From: Pleurotus djamor
Lineage: Eukaryota > Basidiomycota > Agaricomycetes > Agaricales > Pleurotaceae
Reading direction: 5' to 3'
DNA length: 64,000 nt
Assembly: GCA_029747585.1 (NCBI GenBank)
Contig: JAPEVF010000110.1
Location: forward strand, 1 to 64,000
The notes under the pieces are model-generated. The model saw only the letters and a program-made list of their open reading frames with translations. It did no database searches and was not told the origin of the DNA. A program made the position numbers and the translations under genes. Numbering within the stretch: position 1 is the first letter of the stretch; each line of letters starts with the position of its first letter. Shown here piece by piece: positions 10,801 through 21,527 of this stretch.

Positions 10801-12814
10801 TAGCAGTAGCAGGTGTAGTCGGCGCCGTCGACCAAGTCAACGTCCCCTCAGTTGAGTACGTCGAATCCGTCGTGGTCGAACCAAGTGTACTCGTAGCAGA
10901 GGAATAAGAAGACGTAGATCCCTCCGAAACGATCTGCATCGGACGGGGGTTCGTTTGTTGTGGCGTTGAGAGGGATGTGGGTTGTGTGGGTGGAGGGGGC
11001 GGTTCCATGGGTTGGGGAGGGTGAGGGATGGAAGGCTGTGCTGTGGTCGTCGTTGCAGGTAGAGGTATGGATATGGGTGTAGGCGCGGGTTGATGTTGAT
11101 GCCTATATTGCACCTGAGCTTGAGCTTGATGCTGCAAAGGCGACCGAACATGATCTATCGACGTCCTCTTCGATACCACGCGTTTGGTAGATACACGGTT
11201 TGATTGGTAGATATGTCGTGTCGCCACTGAAAGTCACCAACGTAAGATGGTAAGCCAATTGGAAAGAAGAAAGGAAGGAAGAGAGNGAAAGAGGGAGGGA
11301 GGAAAGAGGGAGGGAGGGAAGGAGGGGAGGGACGTACCGATAGAATTACCCGTCTTCAAAGACCTACTGGCCGTATCCCTCTTCCCCAACTCCCTCTTCC
11401 CCAAATCGGTCTTCATCGTCTTTCCACTCCTCCCCTTACCCATCATACTCCCCACCTTCATACTCCCCACCTTCATCGTCCTCAAGGTCTTCTCCCTCTC
11501 CAACTTATAATCATCATTCCTCTCATCAATCGCCTCATGCCTAACCTGTTTGTTCATCAACGAGCGCGAGCGGCGGCGGCCTTTGGATACCCAGGGGACG
11601 TAGACGCGGTTGCATTTTGAGTGGTATAGGTCTATGGGATAATGAGAATGAGGGATCTGAGTAACAGTAGCAAGCGAAACATTAGACATACCGAGTAGGG
11701 ATTCGGAGTGACAAGAGTCGAAGATCGCCTAGACGGATATGAGGTACGGTTCAAGGAATACGGGTGGAGAACTCAGAGAAAACGTACGATGAGGTTCGTA
11801 CCCACAGGCAACGGGTCTACTAACCACCGACGGAGATCCTACACAACCAACACGACTACATGAGCAAAACCACCGGATGAGCTGAGGGAATGTTGATAGT
11901 AGACGTACGTTATCCAGAATCCAGGATTCTTGAGACGTCGCATCTGAAGGTACGAGGCCTATCTATGTAGTCAGTACCGTTTCCGAGACAAGATAACATG
12001 CCAGCAGCGGCAGGATTGTAACGCACATTCGTCCATACCATCCTCCTCGCTCATCGTCCGGTTAACCACCTGCCCAGCGTGTCCACAGTCTATCGCAGGC
12101 ATCAACATCAACGTCAGTATTCGAGTGGGTGACTGAGGGAACGAGTAGATGGAGGCGCATACATACAGTGGAAGAAGAATGTATCCCCAGCTTGCGCGCC
12201 CTCTATGAGTGTCTGTATGGCTTGGACCTATTGGCATCGTAGGGGAAGATAGAAAACGATGAGCTCGTCGTCGACACGACAAGGAAGGAGGAGACGAACC
12301 ATATTCGCGCGTGTAGGCTGCGTATAACCCTCCGCATCGAGTAGTGCAGTGATATTCCCCGGTTTGTAGTCGTACATGTCTACTCCGTCGTTATCAGCAT
12401 CAGCACGGCCGGGGTCATCTCCACCGACCCTCAAACTAGATAAAACAACTCACCGATGAGAAGCTGTCGCATCGACAACACATCCCTATGCGGTCCACGC
12501 AGCGTCCCCGCTCCACCACTCCCATTCCCATTCCCATCCTTCTCTCCATCCTTATACTGTATCCCAATCAACAACGCCTTCTTCACCGGACCCCTCTTAA
12601 CGGACGATGCGGAAACAGCTTCGATAACGACGGATGCAAAGTCTTTCTGGATCTTCGATGAGCGTTTTGGTTTCGCGTTGGTTGATGTTGATGATGCCAC
12701 TGCTGTTGTTGCTGTGGATGATGTTGTCGTCGGGAGTGTGATGGGTTTCTCCTCGACGGTGGGCAGAGAATGAAGCCGTTTCTGACGACGCGGGTAAGGT
12801 CGGATAATCTTCAT
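7817..12814 (-). CDS. Metacaspase (caspase-like p20/p10 cysteine protease) with very long low-complexity insert
   Basis: Exons: 12454-12814, 12300-12379, 12167-12227, 12027-12089, 11909-11958, 11788-11838, 11338-11728, 8690-11226, 8448-8516, 8348-8366, 7920-8285, 7817-7843. The sum is 4075 nt, a multiple of three only if the N at 8099 is dropped (1357 aa). p20 motifs: KKALLIGIQY, LRGPHRDV, catalytic His171 in FFFHYCGHAGQ, catalytic Cys228 in FDSCHSES (usual Gly replaced by Glu). p10 motifs after the insert: VISIGTCKDEQVAWEDEDG and FQDPQLSSHIPLDMN. Between them lie about 850 residues of Ser/Thr/Pro/Ala/Gly-rich sequence with an internal duplication. Metacaspases cleave after Lys/Arg and act in stress and programmed cell death. 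Residue numbers assume the ATG at 12814. The inserted exon could be mis-assigned, but p20 and p10 join in frame across it. Confidence 0.88.
8690..11226 (-). repeat. Internal duplication in the metacaspase linker exon
   Basis: The large exon encodes two related blocks of about 300 residues. Each contains a Lys-rich stretch followed by STAKSITESLVGSISARMRF, an AVV-CA-VDVVAGA-type Ala/Val segment, and an MQI(V/S)SEGSTSS...WSTAP-TPA segment. On DNA level the related copies lie roughly at 9420-10100 and 10100-10950. His/Pro/Thr-rich tracts and GGN microsatellite DNA surround them, pointing to slippage and unequal crossing-over. Confidence 0.75.
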
Positions 12815-13251
12815 GTTGCCCTACTCAGACTCCGACACCAGGTCGTCCAAAACAACGAAAGTTTCGAGGGTGGAGGAGGAAGTGGTGGCGGTCGCGAGGA
12901 GAAAAAGGTCTTGCAACGATGCTGTTAGATTGCTGCTCTATGTAGGAAATCCATCAGCAATGTATGATATGTGCTGGGGGCTGTGCAAACGGACATACCA
13001 GTGCACGCCTTTGCCTTGCCTTGCCTACTTGTCTAGAAACTTTGCGTTGTGGAAATGAGGTTGATCATTGAAGGAGGCGGTGAAACGTGACCAGGAGAGC
13101 AACGAGTAAGTTTTATAAAGATGGGAGGATGGGAGGAGGAGTGAACCATGTGGTGCGGGAGGTAATAATGACAACATGAAACGCGTTGGTTGCGACGCGC
13201 GCTACTCGATTGTCGGATTAAAAATTAAAAAGAAAGAATCATTCATCAACA
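12815..13251. other. Intergenic: metacaspase upstream region
   Basis: Contains the presumed promoter of the metacaspase gene and the 3' flank of tRNA-Pro. No supported gene. A T-rich run on the minus strand just after the tRNA (about 13220-13240) is a likely RNA polymerase III stop. Confidence 0.45.
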
Positions 13252-13335
13252 GGGCCTGACCGGGAATTGAACCCGGGACCTCCTCGAAATGACCGAGAGC
13301 CCTAACAAGGAATCATACTACTAGACCATCAGGCC
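13252..13335 (-). tRNA. tRNA-Pro (anticodon AGG) with a short intron
   Basis: On the minus strand the 7-bp acceptor stem GGCCTGA pairs with TCAGGCC. The D-arm/box A reads TGGTCTAGTAGTA, box B reads GGGTTCAATTCC, and the T-stem GTCCCGGG..is intact. The anticodon stem is CCTTG/CGAGG with loop TTAGGG, giving anticodon AGG. About 12-13 extra bases (around CTCTCGGTCATT) after position 37 form the canonical tRNA intron position. The T-run downstream acts as terminator. Identity as proline follows from the anticodon and from close resemblance to fungal tRNA-Pro. Confidence 0.9.
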
Positions 13336-14051
13336 GTTGCTGGGTCTGCGTTGAGAAATGGATATGTTGGATGGCTGTCGATTCGGGAACTGAACAACAA
13401 CTGAATCGAGCTTCGTTCCAACCCAATTCCAACCTCATACTGAAATTTGGCACGGCTACATCTCCACACACTGAATTTCTGCGAATTTCAGATGGGAGCG
13501 GAGTAAGTAGCATCGTTCTCGCGCATAGCTAGATCCAAGCTAGAGTAAGTATGCAAGCCCACGCGGTGTATGCGGGTAAGTATCTCTCCTGACCAAGTTG
13601 CTAACACCCCCATTCATCGATGATCGAGTTCAACCTAATAAGTATCGAAATTGGGAGGAAGGTTCGTGAAGTTGGAGCTACCAGCGAAGTGGAAAAGATC
13701 CAAGAGGACGAGGAANGGGGGGGTAAAACAAGTAAACTAACTATACTTATATAGATTCNAAAAAAAAAAGGTAGGGGCCAAAGTTGCATCATATTACTCT
13801 AGTTTTCTGGTTGGATCCAGAGAGTTCCTAGCCGCGCCTTCCATAGATTCCGAGTGTAGGAGGGTGGTAGCACCCAAAATTCAACGCGTCTGAGGCTTGA
13901 GCAGTGCCGGTGCGGCATGGCGATTGACTTACCCTGATTGTCAGAAAAGGTTGGTTCTCACAGTCAGGAAGGCGTTCCCGCGGTTAGAATGTACATAAGT
14001 ACAATGTTGAAACGTTGACTCCTGACCGAAGTCAAGTCGACCCAACGATAA
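13336..14051. other. Intergenic region between tRNA-Pro and an F-box gene
   Basis: No gene is supported. Two N characters (13716, 13759) sit next to G and A homopolymers. The last ~100 bases are the likely promoter of the F-box gene at 14052. Confidence 0.45.
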
Positions 14052-15662
14052 ATGGTACGACCTCACTTCCCTGATGCTTCCATAACCTCAGTCTAGTATT
14101 AGTCACTCCGAACGGATCTCGCGGCACAAGAAAGCATCGACTCGGAAATCGCACGACATGAGGAAATCATTATTTCGCTCAAAACTCGCCGTAATGCCCT
14201 TGCCGCGATCTGCCAGCTTCCGCACGATGTAATATCGTATCTTCTCCTCCAGATAAAACAGCTGGGCGGCCGTGAGGAGTGGACTTGGCTCAAAATGCAG
14301 GGAGTGTGTCGTTTCTGGAGGGATGCAGCGATGAAGACGCCTAAGCTTTGGTCTAACATCTCGATATCCGAACCTCCTGGGTGTGTTTCGCTCGCTGAAG
14401 TTATGCTGGAGAGAACGAGCTCCCACCCTCTCTACGTCACTTTGTCGCCGCCCTATAAGAAAGCGCCCCATCTTCAATCACACTTGGACGCCCCATTCTG
14501 GACGGTAACCGAACGTGTTCTGTCACAGGTGGGACGAATGGCGGCACTTACTTTCAAGGATCGTTCTTCTGAATCTTCCAGTCTTCGACGCACTCTACAA
14601 ACTATCGCCGTGGGATCAGAGGCATCCCAGCTTCGTCTCCTAAACATCGACGGCAACTGGAGAGTAAACCCCCAAGCCATCCCACTCTTATTCGACGTCA
14701 GCATGCCTTCTCTACAGACCCTACGCCTTTCGGGGGTACGATGCCTACGAAACTTCCCTGCCCTTCCGAACCTCCAAGAATTATTAATTTCTCAATGCTT
14801 AGTATCTCTTGAAGACACGCCCGTCGAAGAAATCGTCGCAGTGCTCTTGCACGTTCTCAAATCAACACCCAAGCTCAAATCACTCGATCTTGACGCGCTT
14901 CCTACCCCACTCGCTTCGAACCCCTCTTCCGCCAAACACACATTTTCCACCGTCACACTTTCCCTTCTCGAATCCATCCATATATCGTGTTGTCACTCTT
15001 CCTACGAGCTCCTACTGGGCCACCTTGATTTACCCGTTGTGACACATGCTGATCTCGACTTATCCCACTACGAAGGCGATCCACCAGCGAGCCTATCACA
15101 CCTATGTCATCTTATCTCGCGAACCCCCTCATTCACCAATCCAGCCGTTCCGATCCACGTCTCCATGGAATTCCCTAGGAACCTGAAGGTTACCTCGCCC
15201 GATAAGCCTGCTTTTCTGTCCATCAACGTACCCAAACCCACGCAGACATCATGGCAGGATTATATCCGGTTGTTTACTTTACACGCTCCAGCGACAACCT
15301 ACGTCTCCTTAACCGCCGAATGGAAATATGCTCTCTGCGTAGGCGAGGTCATACGCCCGTATCACCAGTTGGAGGTCCTCAGCTTCAAGTTCTCGTCCAG
15401 GGAGTGGTTGCTCCGCGATGCCTTGAAATCGCTGTTGAAGCCTTCTGGGGACGCCATGCCACCGTGTCCGTGTCTCGAAACGATAGAGTTCCGCGTTCAT
15501 TTAGAGGATGATGCCATACCTGTATTGGAATCTGTTCTGCAAGAACGTGTCCGATTTGGGGTGCCTTTCAAGAGGATTCGCGTGTTCCAGGATACCAAGG
15601 TTCGATGGTGGGAGGATTCAATGTTCAACTTTAGGGATTTGATCGAGGTTATAGAGAGATAA
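14052..15662 (+). CDS. F-box/LRR-like protein
   Basis: Exon 1 is only the ATG at 14052-14054. A 48-nt intron (GTACGA...TTAG, 14055-14102) follows, and exon 2 runs 14103-15662, giving 520 aa. The frame is open throughout. N-terminus MSLRTDLAAQESIDSEIARHE leads into a short coil and the F-box core (LPHDVISYLLL, then VCRFWRDAAMKTPKLW at about residues 40-85). The rest is leucine-rich, with SLQTLRLSG and NLQELLISQ-type repeats. F-box proteins bind Skp1 and present substrates to a cullin-1 ubiquitin ligase; the leucine-rich part is expected to bind the substrate. This is the best intact reference for the truncated copy at 6433-7203. It is convergent with the MYND gene at 15904. Confidence 0.88.
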
Positions 15663-15903
15663 TTCAGTAGAAACTCAGTAGACAGGGTGAAGTCGGAAAT
15701 GACTCAAGCCCAATAGCCGTTGCAGCCTTTTGTTCTCGATAAATATAGGGAATGATCTATTTGGACTCAGTTTCGCGGATACAAAGGTGGGGAACGGGGG
15801 CCAAGGCACCGAATCTACGCGAAATTCTACAAAAGATCAGTGACGGATTGATGAATCTACGTGGGCCAGTGAGAAAGCATATTCCACCAAGAGGTGGTGT
15901 CGA

Positions 15904-16992
15904 TTAAGTAAGAGGCTCCTCCTTTCCGCAGACGGATTTATGGTACTATCACCATGATTTGAATTAGCAAGAGAGGGCAAGGGATGACGAAGAACCAACC
16001 TTCCAATCGTCCTTCTGGCAGTCCTTGCTACAGTATCCTAAACGCGATGTAAGCTGACTTGGTCATGAAAGAAGAGGATACCTAACGTACGAACGGCACG
16101 ACACTTTGAACATGACATGGAAGCTCCTTTGACACCGCACCCAGCACGGCACGACCTCCTCACCTCATCGTACCTCAACATCACCGCCGCCATATCCAAC
16201 TTCGTTTCAGACACATTCCCTCCCCTCTCCTCATTAACCTTCGCCTTCAACGCCGCAAATTCATCATTATCCTGAGCTTCCCGAGCTCTAGCGACAACAT
16301 CATGTTCTTGTCTCCACGTCTCGAGCTCCGCGTCGAATTGGGGTGGCTTTCCGGTGAAAGATACGTCGGCAAGGGTGCCGTTCCAGTATGTATTGTACCA
16401 GATGGACTTCGCGAAGTCGGAGCCTTGAGCATAGATCCATGACTTGGGCCCTGCCCACCGACTACCCATATCGGATGTAGAGAGACCTTCCCAAGGTCCA
16501 AAACGATAGCCTTCCGCAGGTGGGTCGATACGGTAGCGAATTCCAGGCATAGCGTACTGTCGTTCGCGATTTAGAAACCCAATCTGTATGCGAAGATGTC
16601 AGACACGCGACTCAGTCTTCCCGTTTCAAATCGTTCGAAATTAACGGGGCAACTCACCTCGATGCGTTCCTTCTCTCTCCTAACATATATATTATTCCAC
16701 ATCTCAAATGAAGATGGAGAACTCGGGGACGTTCTCGATGTCGAGCAGCTTTTCCAAGATGTCGACTCGGTCCATCTTGTACAGAAGCGTAGCAAGACCA
16801 CATTGAGCGGTAATCGGCGGCGATTTGGGATGTTGCCCCTCTTCGTCGATGCCGGTTTTGATGATTTTGGGGTAGGAATCCGGTGCGTTGGCCGGGAGGA
16901 GAGGATGGTCGAGAAATCGGACCTAGAAAGGGGTATATATGTGAGAAGGGTTGTAAGAAATGGCGTAGTGGTGCACGCACGACTCCGAACAT
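15904..16992 (-). pseudogene. MYND zinc-finger protein gene, copy 1, frameshifted
   Basis: Exons 16981-16992 (MFGV), 16658-16922, 16091-16583, 16000-16037 and 15904-15945 match the intact copies at 17198 and 21528 one for one; exons 3 and 4 have the same lengths as in the copy at 21528. Exon 2 is 265 nt instead of 276, so 11 nt are missing and the frame changes within it around 16700. The C-terminus has the MYND pattern: CRAGC, CSKC, RYCSKDCQKDDWKYHKSVC. MYND fingers are protein-interaction modules. The central domain (FGPWEGLSTSD...YWNGTLADVSFTGK) is shared by all three copies and is not one I can name. A sequencing indel remains possible. Confidence 0.75.
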
Positions 16993-17197
16993 GGTATGGT
17001 GGTGGTGGGTAAGGAGAGAGTGAGGAATACGAAATTCGGGATTTTCGCGCGACGGTAAGGGTTTCAAGACAGGAGACGAGGAGGGAAACAGGAGGATTGA
17101 CGGTTTGCGCACAAAGCAAGGCTCCGTTCCCAGATCTTGCCATAAAGGGCTAAATACTAGGAGCCATTCACGATAGCTGTAGGGTACACTTGGATAT

Positions 17198-18281
17198 CTA
17201 GATGTAACACTCTATTCCACAGATGGACTTGTGGTACTAGAGTCGCGGCGTCAGTGACACGGACAGAGTTGATGCAACTAGGGGTGCTGACCTTCCAGTC
17301 ATCCCGCTGACACTCTGCGCTGCAATAACCTACCATTCAAGGGAAAGAATGGGTGAATAAGGAGGCTAGCCCATGGCATCGAGGTCTTGGCCTGCTCACG
17401 GACGTAACGACACTTTGAGCACGTCAAAGTTGGCTTCTTGTCACCACACCCACCGCGACACACCTGCCTCAAAGCTCTCAGTCGCCAGTTATCATAGTTT
17501 TCACCAGTTCTCTCCCTCTTCGCCCGGCTCTGTTCCTCCATCTCCCTCTCCTCCGCAGCCTCGTCCTCCCTCATCTTTTTCATTCTCTCCGCGTGCGCAA
17601 CTTGCCATACCTCGAACTCCTCGTCGAATTCGGCTGTTTTGCCTGTGAACGTCAAGCCCGTGAACGTACCGTCCCAGTAAGCATTAATCCAGATGCTTTT
17701 GGCGAAGTATGTTCCCTGTCCATCAATCCATTCTTGAGTTCCACCCCAAGGCTGTAGATTATCGGACGTTGCGTAGCCTGTCCAAGGGCCAAAGCGAAAC
17801 CCTGGAGCAGGTTGGCTGATACGATATCGGATACCAGGCATGGCCTCTTGATCATTTTCGACAAAGCCAACCTGGATTCCAACCGTACGTTCGATCATTC
17901 AGTTCGGGCGGACGCAACATCAATGAATACTACCCACCTCGACGTTTGTACCCTTCCTCTTTACATAGATGCTCAAGAATGACCTGTAATGGGACACAAT
18001 CTTCAAGTAAAAGTGGTCGACATGATCTACATCGAGCAGCTTCTCTAGCAAGTCTAGCCGCTCTATTTTGTGGAAAAGAGTAGCAAATGCACATTGAGGT
18101 GTAATCGGAGGCGATTGAGCATGCTGCCGCTCTGGATCAACTCCAGACTTGACGATTTTGGGGTAATCGTTTGGTGCGCTGGCTGGGAGGAGAGGGTGGT
18201 CGAGAAAGCGGACCTAAAGCGGTTTATAAGGTTAGATTTCGAGCGATTTTGATGGCTGCTTGGACGTACAACTCCGAACAT
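17198..18281 (-). CDS. MYND zinc-finger protein, copy 2
   Basis: Exons 18270-18281, 17938-18213, 17400-17871, 17292-17329 and 17198-17236 sum to 837 nt (278 aa) with phases that fit. It starts MFGV|VRFLDHPLLP and has a central domain (RFGPWTGYATSD ... YWDGTFTGLTFTGK) followed by a Glu/Arg-rich coil. The C-terminal MYND finger reads CRGGC..CSKC..RYCSAECQRDDWKYHKSIC, with an extra residue in the first Cys pair as in its paralogues. It lies in tandem with copy 1, 206 bp upstream, on the same strand. Function beyond protein binding is unknown. Confidence 0.82.
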
Positions 18282-18918
18282 AGCGATGAGGTTGAGGATG
18301 AGATGGCGGTCACTGATAAGGCGGGGAGAAGTTTCCCACCGCGGCTAAACCGCGGAGACGTTGGATGTTCAGGGTTGGGGATCTAGAGTACGACAAGGGA
18401 GCCTAAAGGAATGACCAAGGAACGATGTAGAGGCGACAGCGATATGAAGGCGGAACGAGCACGACACTGGGATGGACATAGAGTACGTGTATGTATCATG
18501 GGAGTAGATCATGAAAGGGGATGAGATACATGGCGTAAATGGTAGCGAGGGCGTAAAAAGAAGAGTGGGATGTGGGTACGGAAAGGCTTCGGGAAGATAC
18601 TCTGCAGTACAATGTCGAAGGTAGAAGAAAAAGAATACATAAGGGAGTAAGTCCGTGTTAGAAAATAGAGGCGGACGACAAGATGTAAGAACAGAAAGGG
18701 ACAGGAAGGGCAGGCTGAATAGTGGAGGGTGGGGAAGAAAGAGTCCATGTACGATGTGCATAATGATTGCCGTCATGGGGAGAAATTAAGTCTACTTCAA
18801 GTTCCGATCGCTACGCAGCCTGGGGACGAGAATGCGTCAGGAGCCGAAAACACATATACAGAGAGATGATGACATACATTGTTAATCGCCATGGAGAACC
18901 ACATCCACGCCGTGACGG
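18282..18918. other. Intergenic region, no gene seen
   Basis: Upstream of MYND copy 2 and downstream of the coiled-coil gene. Frames here are overlapping and compositionally odd (Ser/Phe-rich), without domains. Confidence 0.4.
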
Positions 18919-20784
18919 CTACGCCAAGTTCTCCCTTCGAGCCTTCTCTTCTCCTTGCTCCCAAACAACCTTCCACTTCTTCACCAGCGCCTTCGGCCTC
19001 TTGCGAAACTGGAATTCTCCATCTCTTGGCACATCCTCGCGCTCAAGAGCGGAGATTCTCTTCATGGTTCGGAGTATCTTGGACGAGTTGAGGGATTGAT
19101 ATGTCATGCCCCCAGGAGTGATATCGCTGTAGGCTTCGATGGTGTCAAAGAGCTCGTTGGGAGCTAGCATAGCCTAGGAAGGCACGAGGAATGAGTTAGT
19201 GAAGATACAGCCCTAGAAGAATACGTACTCTGTGTCTCGACCAACTCGTCCCTCCACACCCTAACCTGAATATCTGCGGCTTGCTCGACCTCCAATCTCA
19301 AAAACGTCGCCCCCCAGCCCGACTCTCACTTGTCCCGCTACTTCCAGCTCTCTCATCCACCTCAGTCCCGTCGCCTACATTAACGTTCCTTCTCCCTGAC
19401 AGTCCGCGACTGAAGACGTACTTGTTGAGCTAGCTCTCCGTTCTCCTTGCGCGTATCGTCAGGACGAGACCGAAGCTCAGAAAGAGCGTCGACAATTTCG
19501 GAGCGCTGAGTAGCGATGACGTCCCTTTGTGAGGTAATCGTACGGACCCGGCGAGTAAGTTCGTCACGCTCTTTGAAGGCGAAGTCTCGTTGCGTGTAAG
19601 CATCTTGAGCACGCTGGGAGACCTGACGATTCTCCAGTTCAGCGTTGTCCTGCGAAGAGACGCCATCGAGATCCGTCATTAGCTTACTGTGTTCCTTGAC
19701 CAAGGTGTCCGCCTCCGAAGAAATCACCTGAAGACGTCCAGCCAATGCTTCCTTCTCCCCCTCCAGAACATCGTTTCGACGACGCAGCATATGGAGGTCT
19801 TCAGAAAGCTGCGTGTTCTCCTTGACTTCGACGTCCCATTCTGCCCGAAAGTCCTCCAGCTGCGATGAAAGCTCGTCTTTCTCGGCAACGAGCTCGTTCC
19901 TACGACGCGCAGCTTGGTGGAGGATCATACGGAGGTCATCGTTCTCCCGTGCCGCAACATCCTTCTGACGAACAGCGTCCTCAAGCTGCCTGAGAAGCTC
20001 TTGCTCCTTGAGTGTTCCAGGCTCCGCAGGCATCGGTTGAGGGGTTGATTCGACATTGGCACCCATAGACTCGAGCGTCAAGCCATGACTGACATTGCGC
20101 TTGAGGGGTTGGTAGAGAGCATCGGAGTCGGGTGGAATTGTCACAGCAGCGAACTGGGATGATTGGTTGACCAGTACAATTTGAGCAGGTGGAAGCTGGC
20201 GAGTGGTGCCATCTATCATGATCCCAGGTACAATGTCTGACTGCCGAGCAGAGAGAGTATGAGCGGGGGGCGTAGGCGCGTCTTCAGAGGGGACACGAGC
20301 AGGCGACGGCGACGGACCAACTTCATCGGCTTGCTTCATTTCCACAGCATTTCCCCCCTCTACTCCTTTATTTTCTTCGTACGTTTCCTCCCTTAACTCA
20401 TACACAGTCACCGATCCCCGTTCTTCATCATCAAAGACTTGCGTATCCTCGCAAATGCAGAGATCATCCACCCCATCAACAAGGGCTGACTCCGCGTGTC
20501 GGGAAACAGTTTGACGTGTAGTACCTGCGTATACGGACAGTATGAAGTCTTGAGTAGCTGGATAACATCGAAAGGCAACGCGTACCATGGCTTTCTACAT
20601 CGATATGGGTCAGCGCCGATGCCTCGACGCTAGAGTCCTTAGACGCGTCATCACGGTCAGCAAAGCGTTCCGCAGCGTCTGAGGACGCGGTTGTAGTTTG
20701 GCATGGTGTATCCTGAGTGATATTCGACGCGTCTGAGCAGTGAAAAAGGGAAGGGATGGTGTTCCAGCCGTCCAGGATGGACAT
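18919..20784 (-). CDS. Coiled-coil protein with TFIIS-N-like C-terminal domain
   Basis: Exon 1 starts at ATG 20784 (MSILDGWNTIPSLF). A 61-nt intron near 20526-20586 joins SHG to TTRQTVSRH. The long second exon gives a disordered Ser/Pro-rich region and then about 200 residues of heptad-like coiled coil rich in Glu, Arg, Gln and Leu. After one or two further introns (models around 19335-19430 and 19160-19230 are uncertain) comes LRLEVEQAADIQVRVWRDELVETQ and a segment SLNSSKILRTMKRISALE followed by VPRDGEFQFRKRPKALVKKWK. The last part resembles TFIIS N-terminal (TND) modules, which bind transcription-elongation partners. The family is not otherwise recognised. It is divergent from MYND copy 3 with about 740 bp between starts. 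Confidence 0.6.
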
Positions 20785-21527
20785 GATGACGGCTGAACGA
20801 GAGTATGACTTATCCTAAAATGAAAAGATGGGAGATTCCCACAGTCAATGGCGAATGTATTCCCACGGTCAGGCTGCTATGTCATTAACGAAGTATGTAG
20901 TATTTCTTGAATTATCTGTCCTTGGGCTACATCTGGTTTTCGTGGACGTCTCAAGGCCCAGAATATCAAGCACCAAGAGCGGATATTCCAGAGGTGCAGG
21001 GGAAAGTTTTACCCACTTTATCACTACATGGCATCTCTGGAAAACGTTGGGATGTTTCATGAGCGCCCGGCGACCCCGTGATGGGCTTGACCTTGGCTTG
21101 ACCACAGCCTTTCCCCTCATTGGAAACACGACTTTCGAAATCCGAGGTCAACTCGCAAAGGAGAAGTATTCAAGAACCAATGGGCGAAGTGGTAAGCCTT
21201 TGTTATCGAGTTCATGATAAGAACGTTGATAAGTAATTAGTTAAGTTTTTCTAATGGAGATCTATGGTGTTCGTTGTCGATTCTGACGGAGGGAGAGTGT
21301 CAAAAGGTGCGAAATATCGAAGGGAATCTGGAGAAAATCTACGGATAACTCGGGTCCTGCCATCTATTGGACCTGCCAACTCGCGTTCGGACGTCAAATG
21401 GCTGCTCACCGCGAAACCCCCAAAGCCCCCTAGCTCCTATCGACAGAAAGCTTAAACATGATTCTTCTTCCTTTGTCGTCATCCAATCTCTTTCTTCGTT
21501 GCCACCGTTATCTCAGTGTCGATCGCC
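20785..21527. promoter_or_regulatory. Divergent intergenic region (candidate shared promoter)
   Basis: Separates the divergently transcribed coiled-coil gene and MYND copy 3. No gene is supported and no specific binding motif was recognised; the call rests on gene orientation only. Confidence 0.3.

Noticed and set aside
8453..11227. A 924-codon open frame read as an independent low-complexity protein
   Set aside because: Its first codon is GTG at a splice acceptor, both ends are splice sites, and metacaspase p20 and p10 coding sequence join it in frame; it is an internal exon.
11653..11689. A 35-nt intron GTATGT...CAG after SESLL in the metacaspase
   Set aside because: Splicing it out shifts the frame away from YVPWVSKGRRRS; reading through keeps the frame.
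13252..13335. Reading the tRNA as non-proline because the gene is longer than 72 nt
   Set aside because: The extra bases fall at the canonical intron site after position 37 and the AGG anticodon stem pairs correctly.
16571..17143. 190-codon minus-strand frame as a separate gene
   Set aside because: It is a wrong-frame reading over MYND exons 1-2, only correct at its end because of the 11-nt deletion.
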